From Phaeoceros laevis (Eukaryota > Anthocerotophyta > Anthocerotopsida > Notothyladales): DNA of 44,317 nt. The stretch is from contig JBNGIQ010008739.1 in assembly GCA_049999765.1 (NCBI GenBank), forward strand, positions 1 to 44,317. Reading direction: 5' to 3'. The notes under the pieces were generated by a model. It had not been told where the DNA came from. It saw nothing but the letters and a program-made list of their open reading frames with translations, and ran no database searches. Both the position numbers and the translations under genes were made by a program. Below, piece after piece: positions 33,183 through 43,500 of the stretch (the stretch's first letter is position 1; each line of letters opens with the position of its first letter).

Positions 33183-33238
33183 CACCTGGCAACACCGGTG
33201 TGTGAGGAGGCACCTGACAACACCGCTGTGTAAGGAGG
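33183..33238. repeat. 28-bp direct repeat, two copies
   Basis: cacctg(g/a)caacaccg(g/c)tgtgt(g/a)aggagg at 33183-33210 and 33211-33238, three differences. Confidence 0.75.
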
Positions 33239-33301
33239 CTGGCACTCATCCTAACAATTGCTCGTTCACTGAAGCTTCCAAACTATGCTTGGTATATGTA
33301 G

Positions 33302-34338
33302 ATGCCTAGTCGTACCGCAAGACCAAAAGGGCTGCCACCAACGAGGAGGTCAGCACGATTGAAAGACTTGAGAGATAGAGCAATAACTGACATTGAAAAC
33401 CATCTTGAACATACGCATTTGGAAGAAATGGTAAGCTTTGTTACAGTTGGTAGTGTGTATTTTCCAAACAGTATCTTTGATAAGCTTGGAACTGATTATA
33501 GTACGCTGCTGTTGGTTGTGTGAAGCAGGCCGATGAGCAGGGAGGTAGGAGCCTCCCTATCCGGAGCTCGGCAATTGTTCAGCACCATGGCTCCCTAAAA
33601 CCACATGGAAAAGGGGACAATGTGCCAACCTGCTTGGTAACGTTCATCTCTCTTTCCTCACCAAGCACCGACCTTATTTCGTCTTCATGTTCTGCATCCA
33701 TCACAACCCTAACTTCATCTTGAAGTAGTGGATCATCGACCGCTCGCACATACCAAGTCCACGGGTCTTCTAGTGGTCGGGACCCTCCTTCCTCAATAAT
33801 GCTGACTATGCCTTCCTGCTCTTGCCAGAACGTGCTCCACCATTCTTTTGCATCTTCCTGTATGTGTTTATCCATGGCTTCTAGAGATTTTTTTACTTCT
33901 CCTAAAAGAGCACGAGGACCTCCGGTTGTAGTTGTGGGATATCTTCTTGCAGTACCGGCTGAAGACTCAAACGACTGGAAGACGAGCATGGTCAGGCTGA
34001 AAACAAAGAGTGGTGCGGACATAAAGAGGCAGCTGAAGGACATAGGTTTGTATTGTACTGGCTTGAACTTCACTGGTTCCGGAACAATTGATAACACACA
34101 GAATCGCAACGAGGTCCCTATGGGCAAGGATTGGGATTCAACGCAAGATACTGAAGAACAAGACGAAGGGGAGGCTCGGGAATTGGTGACCCAAGAAGAG
34201 GCATGGGAGCAGAGTGAGAATAATGAAGACTTGAACGAGTTGCTTGTAGCACCACAAGGCACATATGCAGAGTTTTGTGCACAGCCATCCAGTACTTACC
34301 AGCGTAGTATATATGACATCCAGGATTTACCAGCGTAG
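33302..34338 (+). CDS. Possible small multi-exon gene, unidentified
   Basis: A first exon 33302-33430 (43 codons, starting MPSRTARPKG and rich in Arg/Lys, then helical) ends at a very good donor, GAAATG/GTAAGC. A second candidate exon, about 33530-33639, has an acceptor GAAGCAG and donor TTG/GTAACG. A third, from about 33958 (acceptor TTCTTGCAG) to the stop at 34338, is acidic (DTEEQDEGEARELVTQEEAW). The joins could not be fixed unambiguously. The minus strand over 33579-33960 also has protein-like sequence, so either strand may be the real gene. No domain was recognised. Confidence 0.35.
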
Positions 34339-34339
34339 G

Positions 34340-35440
34340 AAGCGGGCTCGGGCCGACACATAGCTAGGTAGCAATGCTTTAGAGTGTTAAGAAGATGCAG
34401 GGGCTGGTGTACAGGTTCGTGCATAGCCCGGGCTAGCTAGCGTGTCGCAGCCCGAGGTGGCCACCCGGAAGCTTAAGCGGGCCTGCTGTTGTGTGCAGGT
34501 CTGCGAGGGGTGCGAGGGGTGACAGTGAAAAACAAAACGTAGAAAAAGGAAGCATGGTCAGTTGCTGCAAGAGCCACTGGCTTGTTCGTTGACGTTTTCA
34601 ACACGTGGCCACCTCAATGGCCACCGATTCCTCACATCACCATCTTTTCCAGCATAATGCGTAGCGTCCACGTGTGATTCTGTACTGTTACTTGCAACCC
34701 TCCGTTCTGATTGTCTCTCAAAGTCTTTGAACACCAACTTGACCTTCTCCTTCAACACTGAGCTGGATGAGCATCTACAGCTAGCTCACTCTAGAGCGTC
34801 AGCCTTGCTAGGGCGCACCTCCTTCACGAATAAGAAGTCTTCATAAGGCGGCAGGTTCATTTGGCAAGAATAAGACCTGGTCAACGACGAGTTGCAGAAT
34901 GCAGACTCTTGCAATCTTTTCCAAATAATAGGAAGTAGTAGTTTTATTTTAACATACATCTGCACCCGCTTGGAAGATCTGCAAGATTCGGCATCCATGG
35001 CGTCGCCTGGACGGAAGGTCGACATAGAAATGTTATATGGAAAACATAATAGAAAAAGGGCCACTGGCGTGTTTGTAGACTTTTTCAACCTGAATGTCAG
35101 TGTCCGGTGCACATGCCACAGGAGCAAAAGGGATCCGGAGCGATCGGGAAAGCGCTGTTTCTGTCCTGGACTAGGTGGCCAAGGTTCAACCGGTACCTCA
35201 AGCGAGGATAACCATTGGATTGTCCTTCGATGGCGATCTAAGGAGCTATATCCTGCTGCAGCGCAAACTCCAGCTGGCTGGTTCTCGGGAGCTCGAGCAA
35301 GCTTTGGCCTAAGGTATGAATTCAAGATGAAAATTTGTCACACACAGGTTCACGAATGATGCTGAAGCAAGCCTAATTTGTGAGCAGCACCTTGCAGGTC
35401 TGTGCGTAGGGGGTGCTAATTAGTATCGAGCCCTGGGCAG
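34340..35440. other. Region upstream of the U-box/SPRY gene
   Basis: Open frames exist on both strands (plus 34892-35359, minus 34786-35325), but neither shows a domain or clear splice partners. The promoter and 5' UTR of the gene starting at 35460 should lie at the right end. Confidence 0.3.
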
Positions 35441-35459
35441 TCCCCGTTAAGGTTGTATA

Positions 35460-38400
35460 ATGGTGCACCTGGAGGTCGGCGCGGCAATTTCCATTTGCCG
35501 TGCTCTACTGCAGACCGTACTCTTCGCTAAGGAATTGTGGGATCAGCGGGATGGCAATAATGAAGTGGCGGAAGAGCTCACTGTTTTCATCAGAGATTTG
35601 CAGGTCAACCTGACGGCGCTTGACGCCAAACAGTTGGCTAGCAACAACACCTCCACTTGGAGCATGGGTAGGGCTGTCCAGAACGCTAGCTGACCATTCT
35701 TGAGACAAGGAGTACTGACTTGTAGAGCAGCTCCGGCTGTTGGAACCTGTTTGTTCAACATTCGTTGGTCAACGTGCGTAGCGCGGATTGGAAGTGGATA
35801 CAATATATGTGAAGTGATCTGGAAATTTATGTGTGATGCAGCTGCTTTGAAAGAGGATCTTGAGAAGGCAAACCAAGGTGCTCAGAACATTTTACAGTGC
35901 GGGTTCTTGAAAAAGCTGTGGGATTCCAAAAAAATCAGGGAGGAGCTACGAGTTCTGCGGGAGCGTGTCATGACTTCTTTCCAAGTCAAGCTTCTCTTCA
36001 CAACGCTGGATGTACGTTTTTAGGTCACTTGACCAACTGGCACATGATGTGATTCAGATTCCCTTGCTTGATTACCTGGAGTGGCGCAGACCTAAGCTTG
36101 AATTGTGCGAGCTCGCTCACTACAATAGGCTTGTCTGCAGGTGACACTTGACAACAGCAAGAATCAGAAAGAGTTCCTAGCAGCCATGTCGAGGGTGCAG
36201 CAGGAGTTGAATCGAACTCATGCTGAGACAAGTGCTGCAAACCTGAGAGAGATCAAGAATGTCATCCGCAGGGAGTTGCAACAGATGTGGCAACCTGTGC
36301 AAACTGAAATGCGAGCGAAGGGTCAGAGCGTTGAAGGTGCCATAGGGGTGATCAAGGGCGCTGGATTTCAGGCTCAGACCGATGACACTGAGAAATTCTT
36401 CGCTGATGTACGTGCAAGCTTCTCTTACTCTTGAAGCTAGCTAGCTAGGGCAAATTCTGATAAATCAGTGTTACTTGACGTATGTTGTAGCTTAGGTGCT
36501 GATGGTTGGTTGCAAGCTAAGTGAATCATCATGGTTTCAGGTACTCATGGAACTGGAGAACGCCAGGAGAGACAGCTTGCCTGCATCGGGCCGGTCTACA
36601 TCTGGGGGAGGTCCTGGAGAAGGTGGTAGCAGCACAAAAGGCAAGGCGGACCTAGGGTTGATCAAGTGGTATCATGATCCAATCACCTGGGACATCATGT
36701 GCGACCCGGTGAAGGCCAGTGATGGAAGGACCTACGATCGGTGGACTCTGCTCAATAACAGCAGCAGCATGAAGCGCAGCCCCTTCGATCCAGGGCAGGA
36801 GCAGCCACTCAAAGTTGAGTTCGATGATATCAGTGTGAGAAGCCAATTGTTCCACAAGTTCCCGGAGCAGGAGGAGAAGTGTAAGACGCGTCGCCGGGAG
36901 TACCGGGAAGAAGCTACGAGGAAAGCCGATGAAGGGTTGGTAGGCGACGCACTGGTCATGCTCAACCATGTACTGGACTGGGCAGGGGAAGATGGCGAGT
37001 GCCGAGCCAAACGAGACGAGATGCAAGGCCTCGTCAACAATTTAAAAGATCTCATGGCACAGGATGCAGCAAACTCCGACCTAAAGAGCCCGGGGATGTC
37101 GTCAGCCCCACCGACGGATAGTGGAAGAGAAGGTACCGGTGGCGTCGGCCATGGTGATGGTCGTGAATTGGAGGAAAGCCTGATGGTAGTGAACTTCAGG
37201 TCCTGCGATGGTGAGAAGGTGGCCATCTCCAAGGACAATCTCACCGTGACGTCCCTGACGGACTCGGCAGTGTGCTTCCAGACCACGTTGCCGTGCCCGC
37301 CCGGCTGTTCGTTCTACTTCGAGATGAAGGTTAAGGACGCGGGCGCCAAGGGCCGGATCGCCATCGGTTTCAGCACCGGCACTGACTTCACCCCCGACCG
37401 GCTCCCGGGACTGTACCCTGGCTCCTGGGCCTACCACGGCGACGTTGGTGCAGTCGCGAACGCCGCAAGCTCAAGGGTGGTGAAGCAGAGGGAGGTGGTG
37501 TGCAGCGGCGACACTGTGGGTGCGGGCCTTCTCCACAGAAGCCGCCTGATCTATTTCATCCATAATGGCACTCTGTTGCGAGCGGTGACCGTGGATGACA
37601 GCAGCATCGATCTTGCTTGGCTCTACCCCACCTTCGGGCTGCACGACCAACACGCCAAGGTGACGCTCAACTTTGGTGGGCGTGACTTCATGTCTCAGGA
37701 CATGCCGACGAGGCTGGACCAGGAATCCTGCGTCAAGGAGGCCCTTGAAGGCTTCATCTCCATCTCTGGTCAAGGGATGGAAGCCCGGTTCATGAGGGGC
37801 GAACGGGTGGTTGCCGTGCGGGCGGATAGGCCGGTTCCTTGCCGGCTTCCCAGTTACTACTTCGAGCTCAAAGTGAAGGATGTCGGGCAACGTGGATGGC
37901 GATCCATCGGGTTTACAGGGGGCTCCCAGGCCTTTCGAACTCATCGCATGCCCGGGTGGGACAAGAACACCGTGGGCTACCACGGCGACGATGGAGGATT
38001 CTTTATCGGGTTCCCAATCAAAAGAAGCGGACCCGGGCCCACCTTCACCGCCGGGGACACCGTCGGCGCCGGCATCTTCTACGACACGGACGAGATCTTC
38101 TACCGCAAAAATGGCGTCCTGGTTGGAACATTTTCCAGGAGGGATCTCCTCCAGGGTGACCTGCCCTTCCCTACAATCGGTCTTAAATTGCCGGGCGAGT
38201 GCGTGCGGCTCAACTTCGGGGAAACGCCCTTCATGCCAGAAGTGCTGCCCAGCGAGCTCAATTTGCCCACACAGCCGCCTCGAGGGGCGCTGGCTGTGCA
38301 GGCAGACCGCTGCGTCCCTGTCGAGACCGACTTCTACTTCGAGCTGGAGCTCACAACCCCGTCAGGCATGCTACAGCCTGACATCGCCATCGGTTTCACC

Positions 38401-38901
38401 AACAAGTGCAAGGATGTCCACGACTACAGGCAGCAGAACCCTTTCCGCGATGATAAGCTGCCAGGAGTGTATGCGGGATCTTGCGGCTACCACCAAGACG
38501 GCAGCCTCTACTATGGGGGCAGGCACCAATCTGAGCAAGACGCCTTTGGGGCTGGGGACACCGTGGGAGCCGGGGTGCTCAGGCGGCGCGGCACCCGGTT
38601 CATCTTCTTCACTCGGAACGGCAAGTGCATTGCGAGTGTCGATTACCTCGCCGTTTTCTCCTCGCTGCAGGTTTACCCCACCATTGGAATGACGCCCTTC
38701 GACAAGCAGGCCTTCCGAACTCACTTCTTCGATGACGTTGCGAGTATGGCCTCTCGTATTCCGCAAGGGATACCGAGCCCGACACGCCGCCTGCCCAGCA
38801 TACCCGTACCCGTCGTAACCAGTCTGTCCTTGGCAGCACGTCTGTCCCCCATGAAACCTAACCGTTTGCTGTTTCGATGTCTCAAGCTCGTGAGCTCGTG
38901 A
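35460..38901 (+). CDS. U-box E3 ligase-like protein with helical N-terminus and three SPRY domains
   Basis: Four exons, 35460-35667, 35842-36011, 36141-36407 and 36541-38901, join in frame to 1001 residues; introns are GT-AG, 129-174 bp. Residues 1-215 are helical (VGAAISICRALLQTVL, LKEDLEKANQGAQNIL, KKIREELRVLRERV), with a layout resembling four-helix bundles of HeLo/MLKL or RPW8-type cell-death proteins. Residues 259-325 are a U-box (DPITWDIMCDPVKASDGRTY, then SPFDPG), the E2-binding module of ubiquitin ligases. Three SPRY domains follow at about 457-599, 637-779 and 799-945, each with FYFE-K/E, IGF, LPG-Y/W, GYHGD-like and GDTVGAG signatures and a closing LNFG or equivalent. SPRY domains bind protein ligands. 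Likely role: ubiquitination of SPRY-recognised targets, with the N-terminus for oligomerisation or membrane contact. The HeLo resemblance is by pattern only. Confidence 0.85.
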
Positions 38902-39009
38902 ATAAGTTAACCAATTAACCCTTTATGGCCGAGGGTTTGAACCGGGTTCGTTTAGGAGTTGCTAACAAGTTTCTTAGGGGTGATAACCGTGATGATAGGG
39001 TTCAATATT

Positions 39010-39909
39010 CCGAGGCGATAATGGTCACTATGCTCACATGCGAGCACGATAACCGAAGCGCCAACTCACCATGGTGAATATTTGACATCACAACGGCCAT
39101 GCCACCGCTCTCATCCCTCTCCCGTTCGGTGCGACGGCAGTTCGCGCGCCCGTCTCCGCTAAGCCATTTCGTTTCGCCCAACGCCGCGGCCTTACCGTGC
39201 GGCCTGCCTCTCTATTCTCGCTTCCTTCGCCTCTCGGTACCGCGCGGGCTATCTCCCCGCTACCCCACGCCATCCCGCGCGCATCCGCAACCCACCGCGC
39301 GCGGCACAGCGCGCCATGCCGTGACCCTAATGCCATGCCATGACCCATGCCATGCCGGGGCCGCATGCTCATGGCCCCCGCATAAGCATGCGGCCCGGTT
39401 TTGTCATATTGTAGCTAAGTGGAAGTGGGTTGTGTTGGAGCTGCTGCTCTTCTGTGGCGCGTGACCCGTAAGAACTCCGTGTCTAAGCTCCCCGTGCTTG
39501 GATCAGTTCTCGGATGGGGTGCTGTTTTTTCGCAATCCAAATTTTCTCCTCCTCCCTTCATTTTTTCTAAGGTCGCGGGGTCGCGGCTGTGGAGAACACA
39601 TGCCGTCCGGCCGGCGCATGCTATTCATGGGTAGTGTGCGCATTTGAGAGCCTTGGGTGGTGTGTGCATTTAAGGGCTGGGGGAGGGAGAGTGGAGGTTG
39701 GCGTGACCAGCGATGGCGCCAGCGAAATAGCTTTTGGCACAAGCCTTAGGCTTAGTGAAGCGGAGACGGGCGCAAACTGCCGTCGCACCGAACAGGAGAG
39801 GGATGAGAGCGGTGGCATGGCCGCTGTGATGTCACATACTCACCATGGTGAGTTGGCGCTTCGGTTACCGTGCTCGCATTTAAGAGCATAGTGACCATTA
39901 GCGCCTGGC
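39010..39909. mobile_element. Mutator-like non-autonomous DNA transposon, 900 bp
   Basis: Terminal inverted repeats of about 150 bp (39010-~39164 and ~39750-39909) are roughly 90% identical, sharing taatggtcactatgctc, ccgaagcgccaactcacc and the ccgctctcatccctctcc block in opposite orientation. The element is flanked by a perfect 9-bp duplication TTCAATATT (39001-39009 and 39910-39918), the size typical of Mutator-like elements. The interior has no transposase. Long TIRs, TSD size and small length define a MULE-type MITE. Confidence 0.85.
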
Positions 39910-40044
39910 TTCAATATTGTGTTGAAAAAGAAATTAACCATGAGTTAATCATGAGTTAATATCTGGTTAACTCTGGTCCGATGACAGAAAAAGCTATATA
40001 ATTGGAATGCTGACATCACAAGGAATCCGACGGTACCATTTTTA

Positions 40045-40186
40045 TCTTTCCAGGAGTCTCATCCACGGCGGGCTGCTCTTCCCCACGATCACTCTGCACT
40101 CGTGCGTGCGGCTCAACTTCGGGGAAACGCCATTCACGCCGGAAGTGCTGCCCAGCGAGCTCAAGTGGCCCGACCGCTGCCTGTAG
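40045..40186 (+). pseudogene. Duplicated SPRY fragment from the U-box/SPRY family
   Basis: The plus strand encodes a SPRY C-terminal piece with LLFPTITLHS, CVRLNFGETPF and PEVLPSELK, ending in a stop at 40184-40186. It matches the end of the second SPRY of the upstream gene (around nt 38130-38265) almost word for word, with shared third-position choices. The rest of the domain is missing. What looks like a splice acceptor (CTTTCCAG) at its left edge is homologous to coding sequence TTTTCCAG in the full gene, so it is more likely a duplicated scrap than an alternative exon. Confidence 0.8.
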
Positions 40187-40342
40187 CAACCCATGGCAAA
40201 CGTTTATCCCCTTCATTGTCGTAGTACAAGGGGTTTCGTTCCCACAAAGGACTCAATGGGACCAGCAACAGACTTAACAGACACTCAATATAACTAAAAC
40301 CACCAAAACCCCAAGTTTAGCCTCCTGACATGGCGTCCTTCA

Positions 40343-40600
40343 GCACGGCAGACCTCTCGTCCTACCCACAATCCTCAGACCCGTCCTACTTCCCCGTCTC
40401 GTACCGCCACTAACATCCTTCTATACAACAGACGGCTTCCCGTCCTGTCGGTGATCCTCAGGTATCCACACACCAATACCCCATGTTGTACCGCTGGGAA
40501 CACTCTTCAGCGCAGCATACGGCCTCCCGTCCCACTGGCAATCCTCAAGTGCACCTGTCTCGTACCACCAACGCCAGAACCTCTGCGCCTCCGTCTTGTG
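40343..40600. repeat. Degenerate ~85-bp repeat, three copies
   Basis: Units share ac(g)gc(c/t)tcccgtcc, a (g/c)atcctca(a/g) block and a t(c/g)gtacc(g/a)c block, at about 40346, 40430 and 40515. Each contains a similar spacer of C-rich sequence. Confidence 0.5.
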
Positions 40601-42280
40601 TCGTCCGACAAACCCAAAGGTGTTCGGAGGGCAATTAGGCCTCCCCCACGGTCGTACCTATTTAACCTCCCAAGGCCACAAGCTGTTGAGGGAATATTAG
40701 GCCCTCCTCAAGGTCGCGTCTGCTAATCCCCGGTGAGCCCTACCTCTACAACAACAGCCACCAAATGGCGGACACCATCAACAAATCCCACCACAGCAAC
40801 ATGAGGACCAAACACACTAGTGGGCACTCCAGGCCCTGCATCCTAGTCATCCATCTATCACCGACGTATTGTGGCAGTGGCCTACTGTGCTGCTGTCACC
40901 AGCATTCAGCGCACCACTTGGCTCCAAGGTTTCTAGCCGCGAGGAGATGTTGTCCGGCTCAAGCACCACGGCAGAGTAGTACCGCCGCCATCGGAGATCC
41001 CAGCCAAGGATGAGGTCAAACCCCCCACCACCTGGTCCTAGGGGATCCGCTGACTCCTACTCCGCACCCTGCATCAAGCCAAAACCATACCACCCCTGGG
41101 GGCTAGCAGCATGAAGCAGCATTGTGAGCCACTACTCCACACTGGGCACAAGAGTGGCAGCACCTGGGGGATGGAGAGCTCCAAGCTTCCACTCCAAGTA
41201 GGCTAGGCACAAATGGGCAATGAATTAAGAAAGAAGGTGGAACATATAGTGTGAGGGTTACCACCTCACTCTAGCCCATGAGATCTGCACCCCATTGGCC
41301 AGAGAAATTGCCTTGAACCCTATTGGTCCACCTCACTCTACCCTATCCTATCTTACTAAGAAGATAGGGCGGGCCCCCTTCTAACTTAACTCTTATTAAC
41401 TAAACTAACTTATTTATGGCCATCCGTACTAACTACGGACTACCATCTGCAGATACGAAATCCAAACATACGAAACGACAAACAACACTTAGCATTTCTA
41501 ACACAACCCTATGTAACGGCTCGTACTCAAGCATCTCCCGTTTTGTCGGCGTCGGCTTCAGCAGTCGTCTCGTAGTCGAAACGAACTCAAACCGTCGATG
41601 AGCTCCGAGATATGGCTACAGGAATTTTCCCAAAAGCCTGGAGAAGCTCCAGACACTCAATCTTCACTCCTCTATGCCTGGCCGCCCTCCAGCAACCTCC
41701 GGAAAATCGTCCACCAGGACATACCCAAGCAGTCGGGCTCCGGGCCCTCCATAATGGAGGCCCGGGTTCGAGTCCGCTTGCGCGCGGTGGCGCTAGCGCT
41801 TGGCGGTTGGTTCTGCGCGGCCGTACGGCCTGGTGTGCCACGGGCTGGCGGGCGTGCTAGCCAGGTGGGGCTCGGGCTTGCGGGGATCAGGTGGTCCGCG
41901 GTCGCGTGGGCCAGGTGGGCCGCCTGCTGGCGCCGCTTCTCGCGGCCACACGGTGCCACGGGCTGGTGGACTGGCGGGGCGGGCCAGGCTTGTCCCGCCT
42001 TGTGGCCTGGTGGCGGGCTTCCATTGTGGGGCTGGCCCCGGCCACTTAGGTTACTCTGGGCATCCCGCTAGTGGGATAGGGTTCTACTGGATTGAGGCCT
42101 AGGGCTTGACCCTCGTGTACTGGGTTCGGCCGTTGTGGCCCTTGCGCAATAAAAATATCGCTCCAAAATAACCTTCAGAAAATCATGCAAGACTTTAGTG
42201 CAATAGCGCTCGGAATTACGGTACTGGCCCAAGCATTCTTCTGCTCCTTCCAGCGCAATTGACCTCTAAGCAAGTGGCCC
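40600..42280. other. C-rich intergenic region, no gene
   Basis: Open frames at 41587-42102 on both strands reflect high GC, not coding sequence. GGTTCGAGTCC at 41765-41775 matches a tRNA/SINE box B, without a matching box A at the proper distance. Confidence 0.4.
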
Positions 42281-42390
42281 GCTAGCCACATCTAGCTCAG
42301 CTGCCACAGGCTGTAAGACAGCCTGTGGCAGCTGAGCTGTGGGGCCCGGCTGTCTTACAGCCTGTGGCAGCTGAGCTAGATGTGGCTAGC
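42281..42390. repeat. Nested palindrome: 41-bp perfect arms enclosing a 21-bp palindrome
   Basis: Outer arms 42281-42321 and 42350-42390 are perfectly complementary. The left arm overlaps a second perfect palindrome, 42294-42314 with 42318-42338 (21-bp arms, three-base loop). Thus three copies of agctgagct/agctcagct-cctgtggc sequence allow two mutually exclusive hairpins. AGCGCAATT occurs at 42252-42260 and again at 42388-42396. Confidence 0.9.
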
Positions 42391-42716
42391 GCAATTATAA
42401 AATGCCAGCCAACAAGAGGAGGGGGAAAACCTTCCTCCCCCTCACCGCCGGCCCGGTTTTGCTGGCCTGTGCGCCTGAACCTGCTGACCAGGTTGCCGTG
42501 GCCCTCTATGCATTTAAAAAATACGTAATCCCGGCGGCTCGTTTAAAGCCGCGCGGGCTCGAGGCTTCCCAAATTAAGAATCCACTAAGCTACTTTAGAG
42601 CAAAGGAGTCCAGGTTGCCCGGTCACTCCAGCAGGTCATATTCACTCAAAGGTAAAAATTACACTAGGCACTTATGCCATAAGCTCCTAATAACACTCTA
42701 ATGAAGGTAATCTATA

Positions 42717-42935
42717 ACAGCCGTGTAAAAACACCAGAACCGCCATGTAAATCCTGGAACCGCCCTGTAAATGTCAGAACCGATGTGTACAAGGGTCAGA
42801 ACCACCCTGTAAAAAGCTCAGAACCGCCCTGTGAAAAGCCCAAAACCGCCCTGTAAAAAGCCAGAACTGCCCTGTAAAAAGCCAAGAACCGCCGTATAAA
42901 AATCGGAACCGCCCTGTAAAAAGTGGAACCGCCCG
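42717..42935. repeat. Minisatellite of ~19-bp units (gaaccgccctgtaaaaa)
   Basis: About 11 units with consensus close to cagaaccgccctgtaaaaag, unit length drifting between 17 and 21 bp. Confidence 0.85.
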
Positions 42936-43029
42936 GCAGCTGCTGAACATCCCTGTAAATCACCTGTAACTGCTAAACCACCCTATAAACCACCAGTAAA
43001 AATCTGAACCTGCCAGGAACCTGAGGTAT

Positions 43030-43147
43030 AGCCTGCCAGACCAGAAGTCTAACCTGCCAGACCAAAAGTATATCCTGCCAGACCAAAGGTGTATCTTGCC
43101 AGACCAAAAGTGTTATCCAGACCGGAAGTGTATCCTGTCAGACCAGT
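43030..43147. repeat. Minisatellite of ~21-bp units (cctgccagaccaaaagtat)
   Basis: About six units, variable at the ends. It is unrelated in sequence to the minisatellite 100 bp upstream. Confidence 0.85.
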
Positions 43148-43500
43148 AATCTGCCATATCACTGCATGTAGTACAGAAGTGTCATTAAGAGCAAAAAAAA
43201 CTCTGTAAACTTCTAAGCAAATGAGAACCCAAACACTTACTCGAAAATTAAATGTGCAATTAGAAAAATGGTCAGTCTCAGAAAATTTTCCCAATCGTAG
43301 CTATCACACTCGGCATGTTTTCCTTGTTGTCCTGCCCAACAGGTTTGGGCTTCACATTCTTGACCACATCAAGATTGACGATCGGTGGCATTAAGGTTAA
43401 AGCCAGAAAATCATGCAATTTAGGCTGCAGTAAACAAAATAAGTCAATATTGAAAATAAAAAAAAGAACTAAAATATCAAAATTAGTGCCACCACGTATT

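Noticed and set aside
36652-38839. Several long minus-strand and off-frame ORFs inside the U-box/SPRY gene
   Set aside because: Shadows caused by high GC in the coding exon; the plus frame carries all domain signatures.
40051-40186. Alternative last exon of the U-box/SPRY gene using the CTTTCCAG acceptor
   Set aside because: The apparent acceptor aligns with coding sequence in the full-length copy, and the phase would be coincidental; a duplicated scrap is simpler.
41765-41775. tRNA gene
   Set aside because: Box B-like bases are present, but there is no box A, acceptor stem or anticodon arm at the right spacing.
41598-42102. 157- and 100-codon plus-strand ORFs
   Set aside because: Gly/Ala/Arg/Trp-rich translations of GC-rich DNA open in several frames at once; no domain or splice context.
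42717-43147. CRISPR array
   Set aside because: Units are contiguous and degenerate without unique spacers, in a eukaryotic genome; these are minisatellites.
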